From Hydrangea macrophylla (Eukaryota > Streptophyta > Magnoliopsida > Cornales > Hydrangeaceae): a stretch of DNA of 64,000 bases. Positions 45,259 through 58,065 of this stretch are shown one piece after another. Made by a program: the position numbers and the translations under genes. The stretch's first letter is position 1. Every line of letters begins with the position of its first letter. The notes under the pieces are model-generated. The model made no database searches. It saw only the letters and a list, made by a program, of their open reading frames with translations, and was not told where the DNA came from. The DNA lies in contig CM066992.1 in the NCBI GenBank assembly GCA_033977485.1, positions 104,953,450 through 105,017,449 on the forward strand, written 5' to 3'.

Positions 45259-47074
45259 CTCGTATTATAAATAGATCCCAATGTGTTCAATCATAGAACA
45301 GTCCACTGAAATCCTCCAAGAGATCAATGTTTTGAAGGATTATAGAGTGTAATTGGATAATTAAGATTAATTATAAATTTACAATAACCATTGAACTGGG
45401 CTTGGAAGGGGCCGCGCGAACGCAGGCCCACACTAACACAAATTATGACGTAGGCTCGACCAACTTGGGCCGACCTTAGGCTGACGCCCCTCCTAAGTGC
45501 GATGGAGGTCGTCAACCTAGACCATGGGTCTTCCTGATCCCCCATTGACCCCGTCCAGGTAAGTATGTTGTCCCATTGGCTTTGGTCTCATTTTATACTA
45601 CAACCTCAGCAAGTTGACATCTATATACATCCGATGTGGGATAATTGAACTGAATACTTATAGCCCCAACTCCTTCATTTTCCAAGCTAGAAAATTAATC
45701 CGCCAGATTCTACAGTATTCCTCCCTAAAGTACCTCTTACTTAAACATCAAAATACAAGTACCTCCGCAAAGTGAAGTATATAGCTTTTCTTTACCAAAA
45801 AAAAAGAAAGTATATAGCTTGTTTGATATTGATCCGAGTCTTAGACTCATCTATTGTAAGGAAGGTCAGTCGGTGGTTCAGTGATTGCTCTTAGGTTTGT
45901 TGGGCTGTGAAGTGATATGAGTTTTTTGCTTTTGATGTTATTTTTTTGTATGCTCTCTACGTGTGTGTATGTGTGGAGTTGTAGAATTGAAATATAGAAA
46001 AGTATCATTGACATGGATTTTTTTTTTCTCCTATATTTGAATTAGAGTGGAAGTTTGAGACATGTTGGTTAGTAGGAAATTTGTTTTCTTCCCCAATGAT
46101 AATTCTTCTTCTCTTTTTTCTATTTTTTGCTTCTTCTTTTTTTCCCCACTGAATTTTTGGTTAAGTCGTGAATGAAGAGAGTGTATGATGGATTTTTTTT
46201 TTGGTTAAGTCGTGAATGAAGAGAGTGTATAATGGATTTTTATTTATTTTTATTTTTTTATTTTGTGCTTTATTCAAATGATCGTCACTTTTTATATAGA
46301 TTATCTTGCAGATGTGAGTTAATATGATTGATCTTGGTCACAATCACTTTATATTTCATTTTACAAAAGGGGGATTCAAATAAGAGCCAATTTATGAACT
46401 AAATTGAGGTTTACATAGTGATTATTTCATATCAAAACTACTATTGCAGTATTTATTTCATCTAAAGCCATCTTAGAGTTTCTTAATTAAATTGATGTAT
46501 ATTTTTTCTTTGAGAAACTAATACACATTTTCCATCCCAGCATTTTTGAGTCTCATCCTCTTGCTTTTCTCTGTTTTGTTTTGTGGTGTCGGTTTATTTC
46601 AATAATATTTATTTGAATAGTTGCCAATATGACAGTGTTATAGGTAGCCGAAGAATCTGTTGGTGGATTGTATCTAGACAAAAAAATCACAAGCTATAAC
46701 TTATAAATTAACCTCCAAGGCTTCAAAACTACTCTTCAATTTGTCTTATTACCAATGACGGGATGCAAATATCAAGTTGTGGTATTTCTTAAATTTTTGG
46801 CTAAAAGAATTAGAATGTGAAAAGTTAAACAAAAACTTTAGAGTTATTGGAGTTTTATTGTTAAATTCCTAAATTGTTTTCAGTAAGCAAACCCATTTTA
46901 TTTTAATTTTGCCTTTATTTGCTAGATTGTTAGTTAGTACAAGTTTGAGAGCTACTGGAATTTTATTGTGATTGGAGTAAAACATATTTGATAATTTCAT
47001 TAAAAAAAAACTGCCAAAAATCTACTTAAAACATTGAGTCATAAAGTTTTCTATTGAAAAAAAAAAATCCGTAA
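45259..47074. other. Intergenic DNA, no supported gene
   Basis: 45390-45560 is GC-richer and includes CCGATGTGGGATAAT at about 45631, a phrase common near decayed retroelements. A 35-bp duplication containing GTTAAGTCGTGAATGAAGAG appears at 46161 and 46204. The rest is AT-rich. Confidence 0.4.
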
Positions 47075-49044
47075 ATGCTGTCTATTTTAGTACTTTTTTT
47101 TGGTCGATTACAATGCACACACATTACATTCACCTCAGAAGTGGAGGTCATATCATTAGGTCACAACCCCTTACCTCTTGAAAGAGATGTGGAGGTTATA
47201 CCATTAGAATGTGATGCCTCTGGGGAAGGAATGGGGTTTGTCCTAACCCAAGATAAACATCCGATCGCCTTTGCTAGCAAGGCCCTATCTGGAAGGAATC
47301 TTCAATTGTCTGTTTATGATAAAGAAATGTTGGCTGTCATATTTGTCGTGCACCATTGGAAGACATACCTCTTGGGAAGACCATTTAAAATTCTCACGGA
47401 TCACAAGATCCTTCAGCATTTTCTTACCCAACGATTAACTACCCTTGAGCAAAATAAGTGGCTGCTCAAACTTCTTGGGTTCCAGTACAATATAGAGTAC
47501 AAGACAGGAAACAATAATGTGGTACCAGACATTTTATCAAGGCAAAATCAGCTTTGTACCCTCCTAGCAGTATCAGGTCCAGTAGTGGGTGCTATAGTTG
47601 AAATACAGAAGGATTATATCAATGACCCAGTGGCTAATCAGATTATACAAACTCTTAGAGCAGGACTAACAGGTCCTAAGCATTTTTCCTACTAACATCA
47701 CACATTGTACTACAGGGGTAAACCTTATGTTCCTGAAACATCTTCTTGGAGACAGAAATTGTTACTGGAGTATCATGCTTCCCCTATTGGAGGTCACTCT
47801 GGCTACCTCAGAGCTTACAAGAGATTCACTCATAATTTCATGTGGCCTGGTATAAAGAAGGAAATTAAGGCATTTGTGGCCCACTGTGATACATGTCAAA
47901 GGCAGCGGGCAGAGAATATTCATCCTCCTGGTCTACTTAGTCCACTTCCAATTCCGTCAGAAGTTTGGTCAGACATTGCTATGAATTTTGTGGAAGGTCT
48001 TCCCCACTCAACATCTAAAAATGCCATATTTGTGGTAGTGGATAGACTATCCAAATATAGGCATTTCATTCCCATATCTCATCCCTACACTGCCCCACAA
48101 ATAGCTGAGATTTTCATCAGAGAAATATTTCGACTTCATGGTATGCCATGGTCCATAGTCTGTGATACAGATCCAACATTTCTCAGTCAGTTATGGCATG
48201 CTTTCTTCAAATTGAGTGGTACTCAGATGTGTCATAGCTCCTCGTATCATCCACAAACAGACGGGCAGACTGAGAACCTCAATAAAACATTGGAACATTA
48301 TTTAAGGTGCTTTGTAGGAGATAAACCAGCCACATGAACCAAATGGTTACCCTGGGCAGAGTGGTGGTACAGCACCACCTACCAATCCTTTATCAAAACC
48401 ACCCCCTTCCAAGCTCTCTACAATACTTCACCACCAACCATCCAAACTTACATTCCTGGATCAACACCTGTGGAATTGGTTGATAGAACTCTATGTGAAA
48501 GGGACCAGATGCTCAAGTTGTTAAAGCAGAATTTAGCCGAGGCCCAAAACAGAATGAAGGTGTATGCTGACAAAAATATAGCAGAGAGGGAATTTTTTGT
48601 GGGTGATTGGGTTTATTTAAAGCTGCAACCATACCGACAACAGTCAGTGGAGAAGAGAAGCTCTCACAAGTTAACTCCCAGATATTATGGGCCCTTTCAA
48701 ATTCTAACCAAAATTGGCTCTGTTGCCTACAAATTGGACCTTCCAGCACACGCTAAAATTCATCCTATCTTCCACGTTTCTTTCCTCAAAAAGAAGGTTG
48801 GCGATCAGGCAACAATCACACCCACATTGCCTCATTACAGCAATTCAGGTTATGCCACTTGGGTGCCAGAAAAGATAGTCCAGCGGGGTCTATTCCGTAA
48901 AGGAAATGCAGCCATTACCAAGTACTTGGTTCAGTGGAAAGGGTTGCCTCCAAAAGATGCTACTTGGGTCGAATCCACAAAATTTGAAAGCTAATTCCCA
49001 GACTTTCAAGCTTGAGGACAAGCTTCTAATTGAGGGGGATGGAA
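47075..49044 (+). pseudogene. 3' half of a second Ty3/gypsy chromovirus pol (RNase H, integrase, chromodomain)
   Basis: RNase H at about 47198-47560 (LECDASGEGMGFVLTQ, ILTDHKIL, PDILSRQ). A stop near 47695 separates the integrase at 47705-48337, with an H-H-C-C zinc domain (HASPIGGHSGYLRAYKR, CDTCQRQR), core DIAMNFVEGLP, VCDTDPTF and HPQTDGQTEN. A stop at 48335-48337 splits it from 48470-48994, which has the GDWVYLKLQPYRQ and FHVSFLKKKVGDQ motifs and a C-terminal chromodomain KYLVQWKGLPPKDATWVES. Protease and RT are missing. A polypurine tract (TTGAGGGGGATGGAA, 49030-49044) precedes the LTR. Confidence 0.9.
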
Positions 49045-49356
49045 TGTCAAGATTCCCTCAAATCTCTATTCTACATCCAAACAGCCCTTACCTGCTTTAA
49101 TAGCTTTCTATTTTGTTTGTTTTCCTTTTCTCTTTTTAATTGATGTATGTTAGAGCACGTGGCACATCACATGGCTTTTCACATGGCATAACTCACACTT
49201 CTTCTTCTTTTTCTCCTTCTTCTCATATATAAGGTTGTATGAAAAGGCATATGAACATATTTAGAAATTGAGAGTGAAAGTGGTCTAAGACCAGTAAATT
49301 GTTTTTTCATTTTCTTCTTCTGCTTTGCGGTTTTGTTGGTGTTTTTACATCTATCA
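49045..49356 (+). repeat. Probable 3' LTR of the second gypsy element
   Basis: Starts TGTCAAGATTCCCTC directly after the polypurine tract and contains a TATATAAGG box near 49225. The end is inferred at ATCTATCA (about 49356) from size and the CA terminus; no second LTR or target duplication is available to prove it. Confidence 0.5.
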
Positions 49357-49437
49357 AAGAAAATAGAATTTGTATAGGATGAGTATGTTCTTAATTATTC
49401 CTCCATATATAGTCCAATACCCCCTGATCATGATTTG

Positions 49438-49565
49438 ATGCACCTAGAAGAAGAGGAAGAAGATAACAACGATTGGGATTGGGGAGATTACGATTTTTCA
49501 GCATTGGTGTTTGACACTGATGATTGGGAGGGTATAGAAGCAGCAGATACAACAACAACAACAAT

Positions 49566-49596
<31 letters not shown>

Positions 49597-50480
49597 TGCG
49601 ATGGATTCCCATTAGTGGGGGTGTTTTCAATGGTCATCGAGAAGAAGCCACCACCAGGTCGTCATGATGAGGGTGGATCATCATCATCACTCTACGGCAC
49701 AATTTTTGTCGATGATGGACATTCTCATGAATACATTTACAATACAAAAAGAGAGGATATTTCCAAATCCATCTCCCTCCCCGGTGATGGTGGTAAAACT
49801 TCCTTGTTGCTGACTGGCCTTTCCAAGGCCTTAAATGCCACTAGTACTTTCTGCATCGATGTGGTTCTTAAGGATAGAAGAAACTTGTCTCCGCATGATG
49901 ATGATGTCTTCTGTTGTGGGACGATTGATTGGGATATTCTAGATGGGTTGGCCGAAAAGCACAAGGGCGGAAGGTCTCAAGTGTGCTCGACTACGAACCC
50001 TCTGGCATACTGTATGACAAACCTTAATTTAGCCACCAAATTTAATTGCAAGTCTGGTTCAGTCACATTATACTACGCTATGTGGTTCAACGGTGTACGG
50101 GCCACTGTGGAGGTTACTTTCCTAAAGGCAGATGGGGGCCAATGTTTATGGATTGATTCGAGCCGGCAGAACCTGCCGCACCTCTACCTATTGGAGTGTG
50201 CTCTTCCAGAAGAAGAAGAAGAGTGACGACTCCATATATGTACGTCCTAGTCAGCTCATTCCACTTTCGAAATCAATAGTAGCCGTCAATAAAATGGCTT
50301 CCCTCAAAGTTTCAGTAGAATTGTACAATCCCCGCCACGATAGACATCTTTCTCAACATGACGATGAGATTGCCAAGGGCACTGTTGATTTCCTTCCTCA
50401 AAAATATGGTATGTCGTCGGAAGAATATGTCTAGCAGGTATGGTGAGATCCGGGTGAAGGTCACTTGGAGAGATTGGTGA
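49438..50480 (+). pseudogene. DUF6598-type protein gene with two apparent frameshifts
   Basis: Start ATG at 49438. The N-terminus is acidic (HLEEEEEDNNDWDW), then a Thr tract from an ACA repeat (49549-49596), then the family pattern LYGTIFVDD, YIYNTKREDISKSI, LLLTGLSKAL, DVVLKD, CGTIDWD, GSVTLYYAMW and VRATVEVTFLK. The frame then changes at a run of five G (50134-50138); one base fewer would continue as ANVYGLIRA, and the family end SIYVRPSQLIPLSKSIVAV and DDEIAKGTVDF follows in the next frame. Another one-base shift before the stop at 50432 is needed to reach RYGEIRVKVTW and the stop at 50478-50480. Either a recent pseudogene or two sequence errors. Biochemical role of the family is not established. 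Confidence 0.7.
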
Positions 50481-50778
50481 GATATATCCCCCAAGTCAAG
50501 TGCTGCTACTCTCGTTTTTTGTTTATTAATCATTATGGTTATGACTCTTGGGATGCCCTAATTAGCGAACATCAAAGATGGGACCTTAAATCTTGGGCCA
50601 GGATAATTTTGTGTGAAATTGTGTGTAGGCCTAGCATTACTCATATATTTAAGTGGTTCATTGAGAATGTTGTCTTGTGGTTCTTTGCAATTCCAGTTTT
50701 AAAGAAATGAACCTCCAGATCTCAAAGAATGCTAGCCAACATTATAAGCAATTGTTGTCTATTACTATGATATAAAAA

Positions 50779-50842
50779 AGGGCAATGCTAGGGGCACTAA
50801 CAAAATCCACCAACACTTAAGTGTTAGTAAGTGTTAGTGGAC
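50779..50842. mobile_element. Truncated MITE of the GAGYAAT family
   Basis: GGCAATGCTAGGGGCACTAAC followed by a short CACTTAAGTG-centred palindrome. The right terminal repeat is missing. Confidence 0.55.
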
Positions 50843-51080
50843 ATTATCTAAAACAATTTCCAATAAAAATCAATTTCTTACTCCCACTGTTATTGGTTGT
50901 GATACTACTGTTAGATGAGTAGTGATACTAATTTGTTACATAACATTGCTTTTTTTGTGATTTATTTCAAGAAGGCTGTTTTCCAAGTATTATTCACTTC
51001 TCCCTGTCTTTCTGCTTTTGGTTAGTGAGTCAACTTATTAATGAATCAGACAAAAAGCTGGGCTAATTCAACTGATACAA
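50836..51080. repeat. Dispersed repeat copy 2 (paralogue of 42660-43210)
   Basis: Uninterrupted copy lacking the SINE and MITE of copy 1; serves as the empty-site comparison. A GC-richer unassigned stretch follows at 51080-51250. Confidence 0.6.
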
Positions 51081-51537
51081 GTTAAAACATAAAATCAAAG
51101 CAAAAGTGGCCCTAGCAATTCGGGCCGAGGAAAATATTTGAAGAACGCCCAGACCAAGGTCAGCTTGTAATCCAATAGGGTTGGGGCAGCGCCCTCGAGA
51201 CAAGAGAGAGATCCATAACGCAACCAAGCTCATACAGTTTCCTTGTGCCAAAACTTAAGCATGCTCTTTCTTCCAGAAATTATGGACAATGTTTTTCCAT
51301 CTTTCTTGAAGGCAAATTATTTACACTGAAGATTACATCTCTACTACTATACTATATTGCAAGAGTTCCACAAACTGGGCCCATTTAAAGTTAATTTCCC
51401 AATATAACAATAGCAATATTAAGTTCTCATCTAAGAACTCCTGAACCTCCTAAATGAATATACAAGATCAAGCACCAACCTTTTCTCTTCTCAGAGGTAA
51501 CCCGAGGCATGAAATTTTCAAACTTGAATAACTTCAC

Positions 51538-54500
51538 TCAATCACGCTCATGAGCATCACCAAAAACATTTCTGGCACCAAGGTTCCCAGCATATGACCA
51601 CAGCCTCTCCAGATCAACTTGGGTTGGCATCCCTAACCTTTGATTAGTTGCTCCCCCCTTGAGACCGTTCTTGCTCAATGGCGAAAGAACCCTACCCGGG
51701 CTTCCGGCTATTGTTGGAGAAGTACAGAAAGTTGGAGTTGCAAAAGGAGAGGAATAAGGGGTGTGTTGAATTGAGAAGGGGCTAGGCAATATGCGCTTTT
51801 GGATGGGCAGACCACCCAAACCTGCCTTGCTGAAGAAGGGCATTGATTCTGCTGCAACACACTTCTTAACGGCATCATCCACGTAGAGGACATCATCAAT
51901 CCTTGCCATTATGTTAAAGGCCAAACTCTCCATTACCCTTGAATAGCTTTCTAGAATTGACTGCCCCACATCCTGTAACAAAAACAAGCTGATGTGGTGA
52001 GAATTCCTCAAAATACCAAACATAATTGTAATTCAAACAGAAAATGAATGATGGCATCCTTCTTTTGCCAATACTAAGAAATCACTAAAAGACCACCAAA
52101 CTAGTGAATTTAATACCATTTATAGAAACAAGATCACAAAACCTAATTTTGAATGGCCAGTTGTTCTCAATGATTAGGTACTGAAGAGAAATCAGTAGAA
52201 ACTACCTTGTTGTACTGAATTTTGTTCATATCCAATGCAGTTTGTGGAAGACCTGGGAAACGAAGTCTCAGGCTATGTAAGAGGGTCTCAGCCCGTTGAG
52301 CCAGAAAATGATTCTTTTCACCATCCGCAACAAGGCCCTTGACCTTGCCACCCCACGAACGCTTAGTTTTCAGATGGTTTGTATGCTTTTTCCGATCTTT
52401 CTGTTTCCAGACATGCACAGCTGCCTCAATTCTGTTTGCTATTTCCAGAGTGTGATGCTCAGATGAAAGGTCTAGGCAATCGAGGAGACATTCTGGTGAG
52501 AACTGGTCAGCATTTATGTAGCGATAAATTATGTCACCAAGACACAATTTTCCACTCTGCGATGGCAATTGGACAAGAAATAGTTAGGAAAAAAGAAAAC
52601 TATCGGTAGGAATAAATCAACTTGTGAGAGCAATATTGCTATTCAAGAAATAGCAATATGTTTGGAGCAAAAGATATCAATCGCAACTGGCAGACGCACT
52701 GTAACAGCTCCAGATAGTTATCCTTAACAAACCCCAAATGGAGCAGACATACCAAAGCAACCAAGACACAACTCGACCATGCAGACCCAACTAAAACAGC
52801 CAAGATTGTTATTCCTTTTTGTTAATCTGCAACAACTATGGGCATTCTTTCAGCTAAAACAATTCAGCCACGTCATTTCAACTGTTTAAATCATGACTTT
52901 TTTCCAACACTTCCTCGTCCACCCCAATCCGCCCCCACAGAAAAGAAACAACAAATAAAGGGCCATTCCTTCCAGAGCAATCAAGAAAGAAAATGTAGAA
53001 ATTGTTAATAACCACATGCAGTCGTGCACTTCATATACTCAGCGTCCTCTTCAATCTCTTTCCTCCTTACAGAAAAGAAGAAAGGACAAGTATGATTAAA
53101 GAGAGAAAGGATAAAACATAGCATACATTGTCTTGAAAAAAGTTCAGATTTTAAGAGAGACCTCTCCAGAGAAAGCACCAGCTCAGATACAAGTCAGATT
53201 TGTTCACAATTCCTAATGCGTCCATCGGCCTCATTCCGACAAACCAATACTAAACATCTATGAATAACCTTGTTTTTTTTAGCATAGCGTTGTTAATAAA
53301 TTGATTATCATGTGTGTTAATGTATTTGTACCACCAAATCGAGAAGGGAATCCCTGTTCACGAAGAGGGCACAAGGTTTTACAAAATAAAAATTCAAACC
53401 TGATAACATCCGAAAATTGTACACAATACGCCCAAAAATCGATAAATGCAAACTTGAAAGCAAAAATCCTTCGTGAAGATTGTTTGGGAGATAGATCTTG
53501 GCATTACTTTCTGAACAATTCAAGGTACCTTCTTCTGCTTGGATGTATACCTTTTTGATGAGTTTTCAGGTACCCTACAGTAATATTCTTCACTTTATGA
53601 TAGTAGGCTCTCAAATTTTCTAGAAAGAAACTTTTAACAGCACCACAGATAGAGTAGTTAATCTTATGTAGAATATTTCATGTATCGCAATTTTCAAACC
53701 ACATACAGACTTTTCTAGTGACTTGATTTCTTCATTAAATGCAGTATCTCCTTCTGGTTCATATGTATCCATCTGCCTCTAAATAGTTAGACTTACAGGA
53801 AACAACGGGAAACTAGAGCAAAGACATCATTACACAATGGAGTTTGATGAGTTAGCACTAACAGATTCCAGCATAATCACCGTAAGGATGGTTGGCTAAC
53901 ATTGATTGAGAAGAAGTCTCCAGTTCCACTGGTATCTAAACTCGGTTACAGTGTCCATATAAGCAAGGATTCAGAATGATAATTATCCAATAGATGTCAC
54001 CATCCTACATACCACAAGTCATACATCTAACAAAGCTTAAAGATACCTGGAATGAAGTGAAAATAAAGTTTCTTTACAAAGAGCAACACAACATACAAGT
54101 TGCTAATACCAATAGCTAAAGGATATCACACGGCTACAATTATCTTAATCCAGTCCCACCTGATTTCAACTCTGATCTCTACACACTGCAAAGCTATTTC
54201 GCAGTATGGACGAATAGTTCTCCGATTAAGAGAAACTCATCAAAGAAATGACATCGTGTGCACATTAAGTCATTTCTTCATATTTTCCTTTCTAATCCTA
54301 TTCACACTAAATTTTGTCACTTTACCCAGATAGGCACCTATGGCTGATGGAACGGAAAGAAAGACTGCTGAACTTATCGAAGCAATCATTACGGATCCCC
54401 TTCACCTTATACCTAAAAAATAAAGACTAACTATACTAGTGGCTGTATGGCTATATAACTTCTTTCCTGTTTTCCAGAGATTATCATTGCCTCAAAAATT

Positions 54501-56696
54501 TCACTCCCTTATTCAAGGTTGGAACGTGCTCTTCCAATCTAGCTGTTAGCACATTAAGATTGTGTAATCTTCAGCCGTAGCCTATAGGTAAGTAAGGCTA
54601 GTGCAGGAGATGTGAGATATGAGATTCTCATAATTTTACCAGCATCCTTCTAGTGTTACCACTCTAAATTCACTTGTATACAACTCAAGCCCAGGGACTC
54701 AGAAATTTAACAAAGAATATTTATTTACTAAGGGCCTGTTGGGTTGTACTTGATTACAATAATTGCATTCTATCGTTTGTATAGAACTTTACAAAAAAGA
54801 TAGTGGGCTTCAATGGTTCCATTTAGAAATAGGATGCTCGTCTCAGAGATGGTGCTTGCAATCATAAATTTTGGCATTCTAGAAATGGTAGAAATGGCCA
54901 CATAAGAAGAAATATGGTGAAGTTTCCTATTTTTATAAATAGAGTCATTCATGGTGATGAATTTTGCTTCAAGTTTCAACACGAAATCTCAATGAAACTA
55001 CTCAAATTCAAGTGACAACCAAACAGGCCATAAAATTTTTGTTAGCATACACCGTCAAACCCAAAATTGACAGGGCAGGTGATTAGAGCAGCCACTCGAC
55101 TCTTGTACGGTTAGTATCTAAAAGCAAGAGCAAAGAAGGTCTGATGACAATGTAAAAGAAAAGGAGTTCAATCAACAAAAAAATGGACTCCAGAATTCAC
55201 AGACCAATTCAAAACCAGAAGGCAAACTGTCTTATTCGGAATGCTACGTTTCAGTTAGTAAACACTTGACCCTAAATAGAGGCAATAAACTGAGACAATA
55301 CAAAGTTAATCGCATCTTATCTTATACAATTAAGTGACGATTGAAACTACTACTCAATGATTAGAAATGAACAAACACAAAACCCTTACCTTAGGCAAGG
55401 TCTCTATATAAGCACTTGGAATCTCCATCTCAGCAAGAACATCACTATTGATTGCCATGGCAGCCTTCAATATCTGGCTCGTGCAATCCCTGCTCTGCTG
55501 CAGTCTCTTCCTTGCATCATCCGATAGTCCAGTAGGAGGAACTTTTGGGTATGGGAGCCACCATTTCTCCTCCTGCCTAATGGAAGGCCTACCACCGGAT
55601 GTAGATGGTGGGAACCCATCACAATCAATAGCATCGGGCACAATTACTCCACGATCAACATACCAAAACTCCGTATCGCGAAACCCATCAAGAATGCTAA
55701 TTAACATAGCATCAATCTTCTTAAGAGCAGGTAGATTCATGTACAAATCGGACCTTGGCCGCGTGGCCATGATTTCATATGTGCCTCCACCAGGGAATTG
55801 TTGTATGGAAGGTACTAATTCCACAATTGAATCACTCACACACAGTAGCCATTCCATCTCTCTACACCACATTGCCTTCTTCTGTACCGCCAATGGCTCC
55901 AACCTCCATAGTTCCCCATATACAGTGGCTAACATTCAAACCAAAACTTTAATTTAATTACATTAAAACAAATCAATTCATGTCATTTCAACCCTAAAGA
56001 GAGATTAAACAAGTAATCAAGTACTCACCAGAGAGATTTGTGATGGCGTTTGAGATTGCTAGGGCAGTACAGACTCCTTTACCCCCTCCAGACATGTCTT
56101 CTCCAAGTAGGAGCTTAGCAAATCTTTCCTTCATCATATCAACTTCTAAAAATTCATGGAAAAAAATAGAGAAATACTCAACAAAACAGAACAAACAAAC
56201 ACACAGATATGTATACATATAATGAAGATTCCTGTGTACAGTATAGCTATAAGATAGTTAATTGTCCGGTTCTACCAACTAAGATCCACTAATGAAATGA
56301 ACCTAATCGGCAGTAAGACCCTATCATATGTGCATTAAATATTTTTCTTAATTATTAAATGTAAATTCAGAGGGGAGGGAAAAAAAAAAGTAAAATGTAC
56401 TAACCAGACAAATTGGCGTCGCGTTTCGGAGGCTTATCCTCCCAAACAACATCTTTACCACCAATCACCGGCAACATCAGTGATGGCGGTGGAACAAACG
56501 GAAAACCTGAAATTTGGGCCACCGGACGGCAAGCGAGTGGAGAGGACGCCATGGAACTCGACGCGCCTTCAGCATCGTAACGTCGCAACGAGAAACTACT
56601 CGAACTCTCCGACTCACTCACGTCGGCACTCAAGCTATAGCTTCCGCATCGCTCACTCTGTTGATCTTCGCCGTCTTCGGACGAAACACTCCCCAT
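51538..56696 (-). CDS. ROPGEF1: Rop guanine nucleotide exchange factor with PRONE domain, ROPGEF1-like
   Basis: RopGEFs load GTP on plant ROP/RAC small GTPases at the plasma membrane and link receptor kinases to polar growth (family knowledge). Five exons with GT/AG borders and matching phases: 56696-56405, 56145-56029, 55928-55390, 52556-52206 and 51972-51538, giving 577 residues. The Ser-rich N-terminus starts [20 protein letters not shown]. The PRONE domain spans about residues 99-470 with [65 protein letters not shown] and [11 protein letters not shown]. The variable C-terminus ends [19 protein letters not shown], as in ROPGEF1. No stop or frameshift was seen. Intron 3 is 2833 bp with a MITE. 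The gene appears intact. Confidence 0.95.
54732..55030. mobile_element. Tourist-type MITE in ROPGEF1 intron 3
   Basis: Left end GGGCCTGTTGGGTTGT and right end ACAACCAAACAGGCCA are inverse matches. TAA flanks both sides (54729-54731 and 55031-55033). 299 bp, non-coding. Confidence 0.82.
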
Positions 56697-56910
56697 AGAT
56701 GATGATTAAAAGTGGTTTTGCTATCAAATTAGTCGTAAAAACAGAGATCTGAACTGCACATTTCGCTACTGTGTGTGAAAACGATCGGAAACTATGCTTC
56801 GCGTGGTCTGTAAACTGCAGATATGGTGGTGGTGGTGGTGCTGATGGTGGAGAGCGAAAAAGTAAAAGCAGATAAAGCTTACTGCAAATGTACTCTTTCA
56901 GTCCCCCCTC

Positions 56911-56941
56911 TCACTCTCTCTCTCTCTCTCTCTAAAAACAT

Positions 56942-56977
<36 letters not shown>
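56911..56977. repeat. CT microsatellite upstream of ROPGEF1
   Basis: Two CT tracts (56911-56933 and 56942-56977) about 215-280 bases upstream of the ATG; GA-rich on the gene strand. GAGA-rich leaders are common in plant genes, so a regulatory role is possible. A GGT repeat lies at 56825-56840. Confidence 0.85.
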
Positions 56978-57691
56978 AACGAGGCTGCAAAACAAAAGGA
57001 GACGGCGTTTGCAGGTTGTCTTTCCGTAACAGCAGAAGAGAGCTTACCATTTCCATAGACCCACACCCGACACGGTCCATTTCATTTCATCTTCCCAATC
57101 AAAACCCATTCTAATAATGCCACGTAAGCAAATCGGATGATTTGGACACAAGTTGGGCCTAGTTGGAGAGGCCCGTTTTGGGCTTCCTGAATGGAGAGCC
57201 GTTGATTTTTTTGGGGGGGGTGTGTGTGTGTGTGGGAAATTGCGTGTGAAAATAGTCGAAACGGCTGTTTAATTTAATGGGGTTTACTACGAAGCGGCAT
57301 TCCCATAGAATCCTTATGGGATGTGCGTCTGATTTTCATATTTTTCAGTGTTTTATTATTATAATTCAATAAATGCTTTTGAACTTTGACCCCTGTGCTA
57401 AATGACTTATTTAACCTTCAGTCTTTTGTTGAAAGTACAAGACTGTATAGAGAATAGAAGAAATTTTTGGGGTCTGGGTCTTTGATGTCGTTAGTGTATT
57501 AAGTATAAATACAACTTTTATCAAAAAAAAAAAAGTATAAATACAACTACGTACAGTGACACACTTTGGGCGCTTGACGTACATATTTTGGAGGATACGA
57601 ACATGATCTGTTTTTTCTACGTCATGAGATCTTAAAATCAGGCGGTTCTAAAGGTGGATGATCTTTGATGCGAATTTTGACCGGCGGCAGT
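56978..57691. other. ROPGEF1 upstream spacer, no gene seen
   Basis: Moderately AT-rich DNA with a GT tract at about 57216-57233. No supported gene or bounded element. Confidence 0.4.
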
Positions 57692-58065
57692 GGGGAAAAT
57701 ATTTAACTCATTTGTGGTTACATCCATTTTCTCACAACTCTTTTGGATTATTTTATAACACTTAACTCTCTGACTGAAGTGAAACTGTTAACTTTTTTAA
57801 CGGCAGTTCCACTTCAGTCATGTTACAAAAATGAATCACGGGAGGTTATGAGAAAATGAGTGTAACCATAGGAGAGTAAAATGTATTTTTTCCTAAAGAG
57901 TATGCATAGGGGCTTGGGGGTATTAACGCTATTTTCTTTGCTCCGTTAGAAAAGTTAACAGTCCCACTTCAATTGTTAATACAGAGATTAAGTGTTATAA
58001 AATGAACCACAAAAAAATCATTAGAAAATGGGTGTAACCTTACAGGGTAAAAAGGTATTTTCCCC
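57692..58065. mobile_element. Mutator-type element, relative of 37426-37836
   Basis: Same order of phrases as the 37426 copy: GGGGAAAATA, GAAACTGTTAACTTTTTTAACG, GGCTTGGGGGTATTAACG, TTAGAAAAGTTAACAGTC, GGTATTTTCCCC. It is more diverged and has no recognisable target duplication. Confidence 0.7.

Noticed and set aside
49391..49630. Poly-Leu minus-strand frame
   Set aside because: It is the complement of the ACA/Thr repeat in the DUF6598 gene.
51080..51250. Short minus-strand frame in GC-richer DNA
   Set aside because: No domain, no splice context and adjacent to a dispersed repeat; probably repeat-derived.
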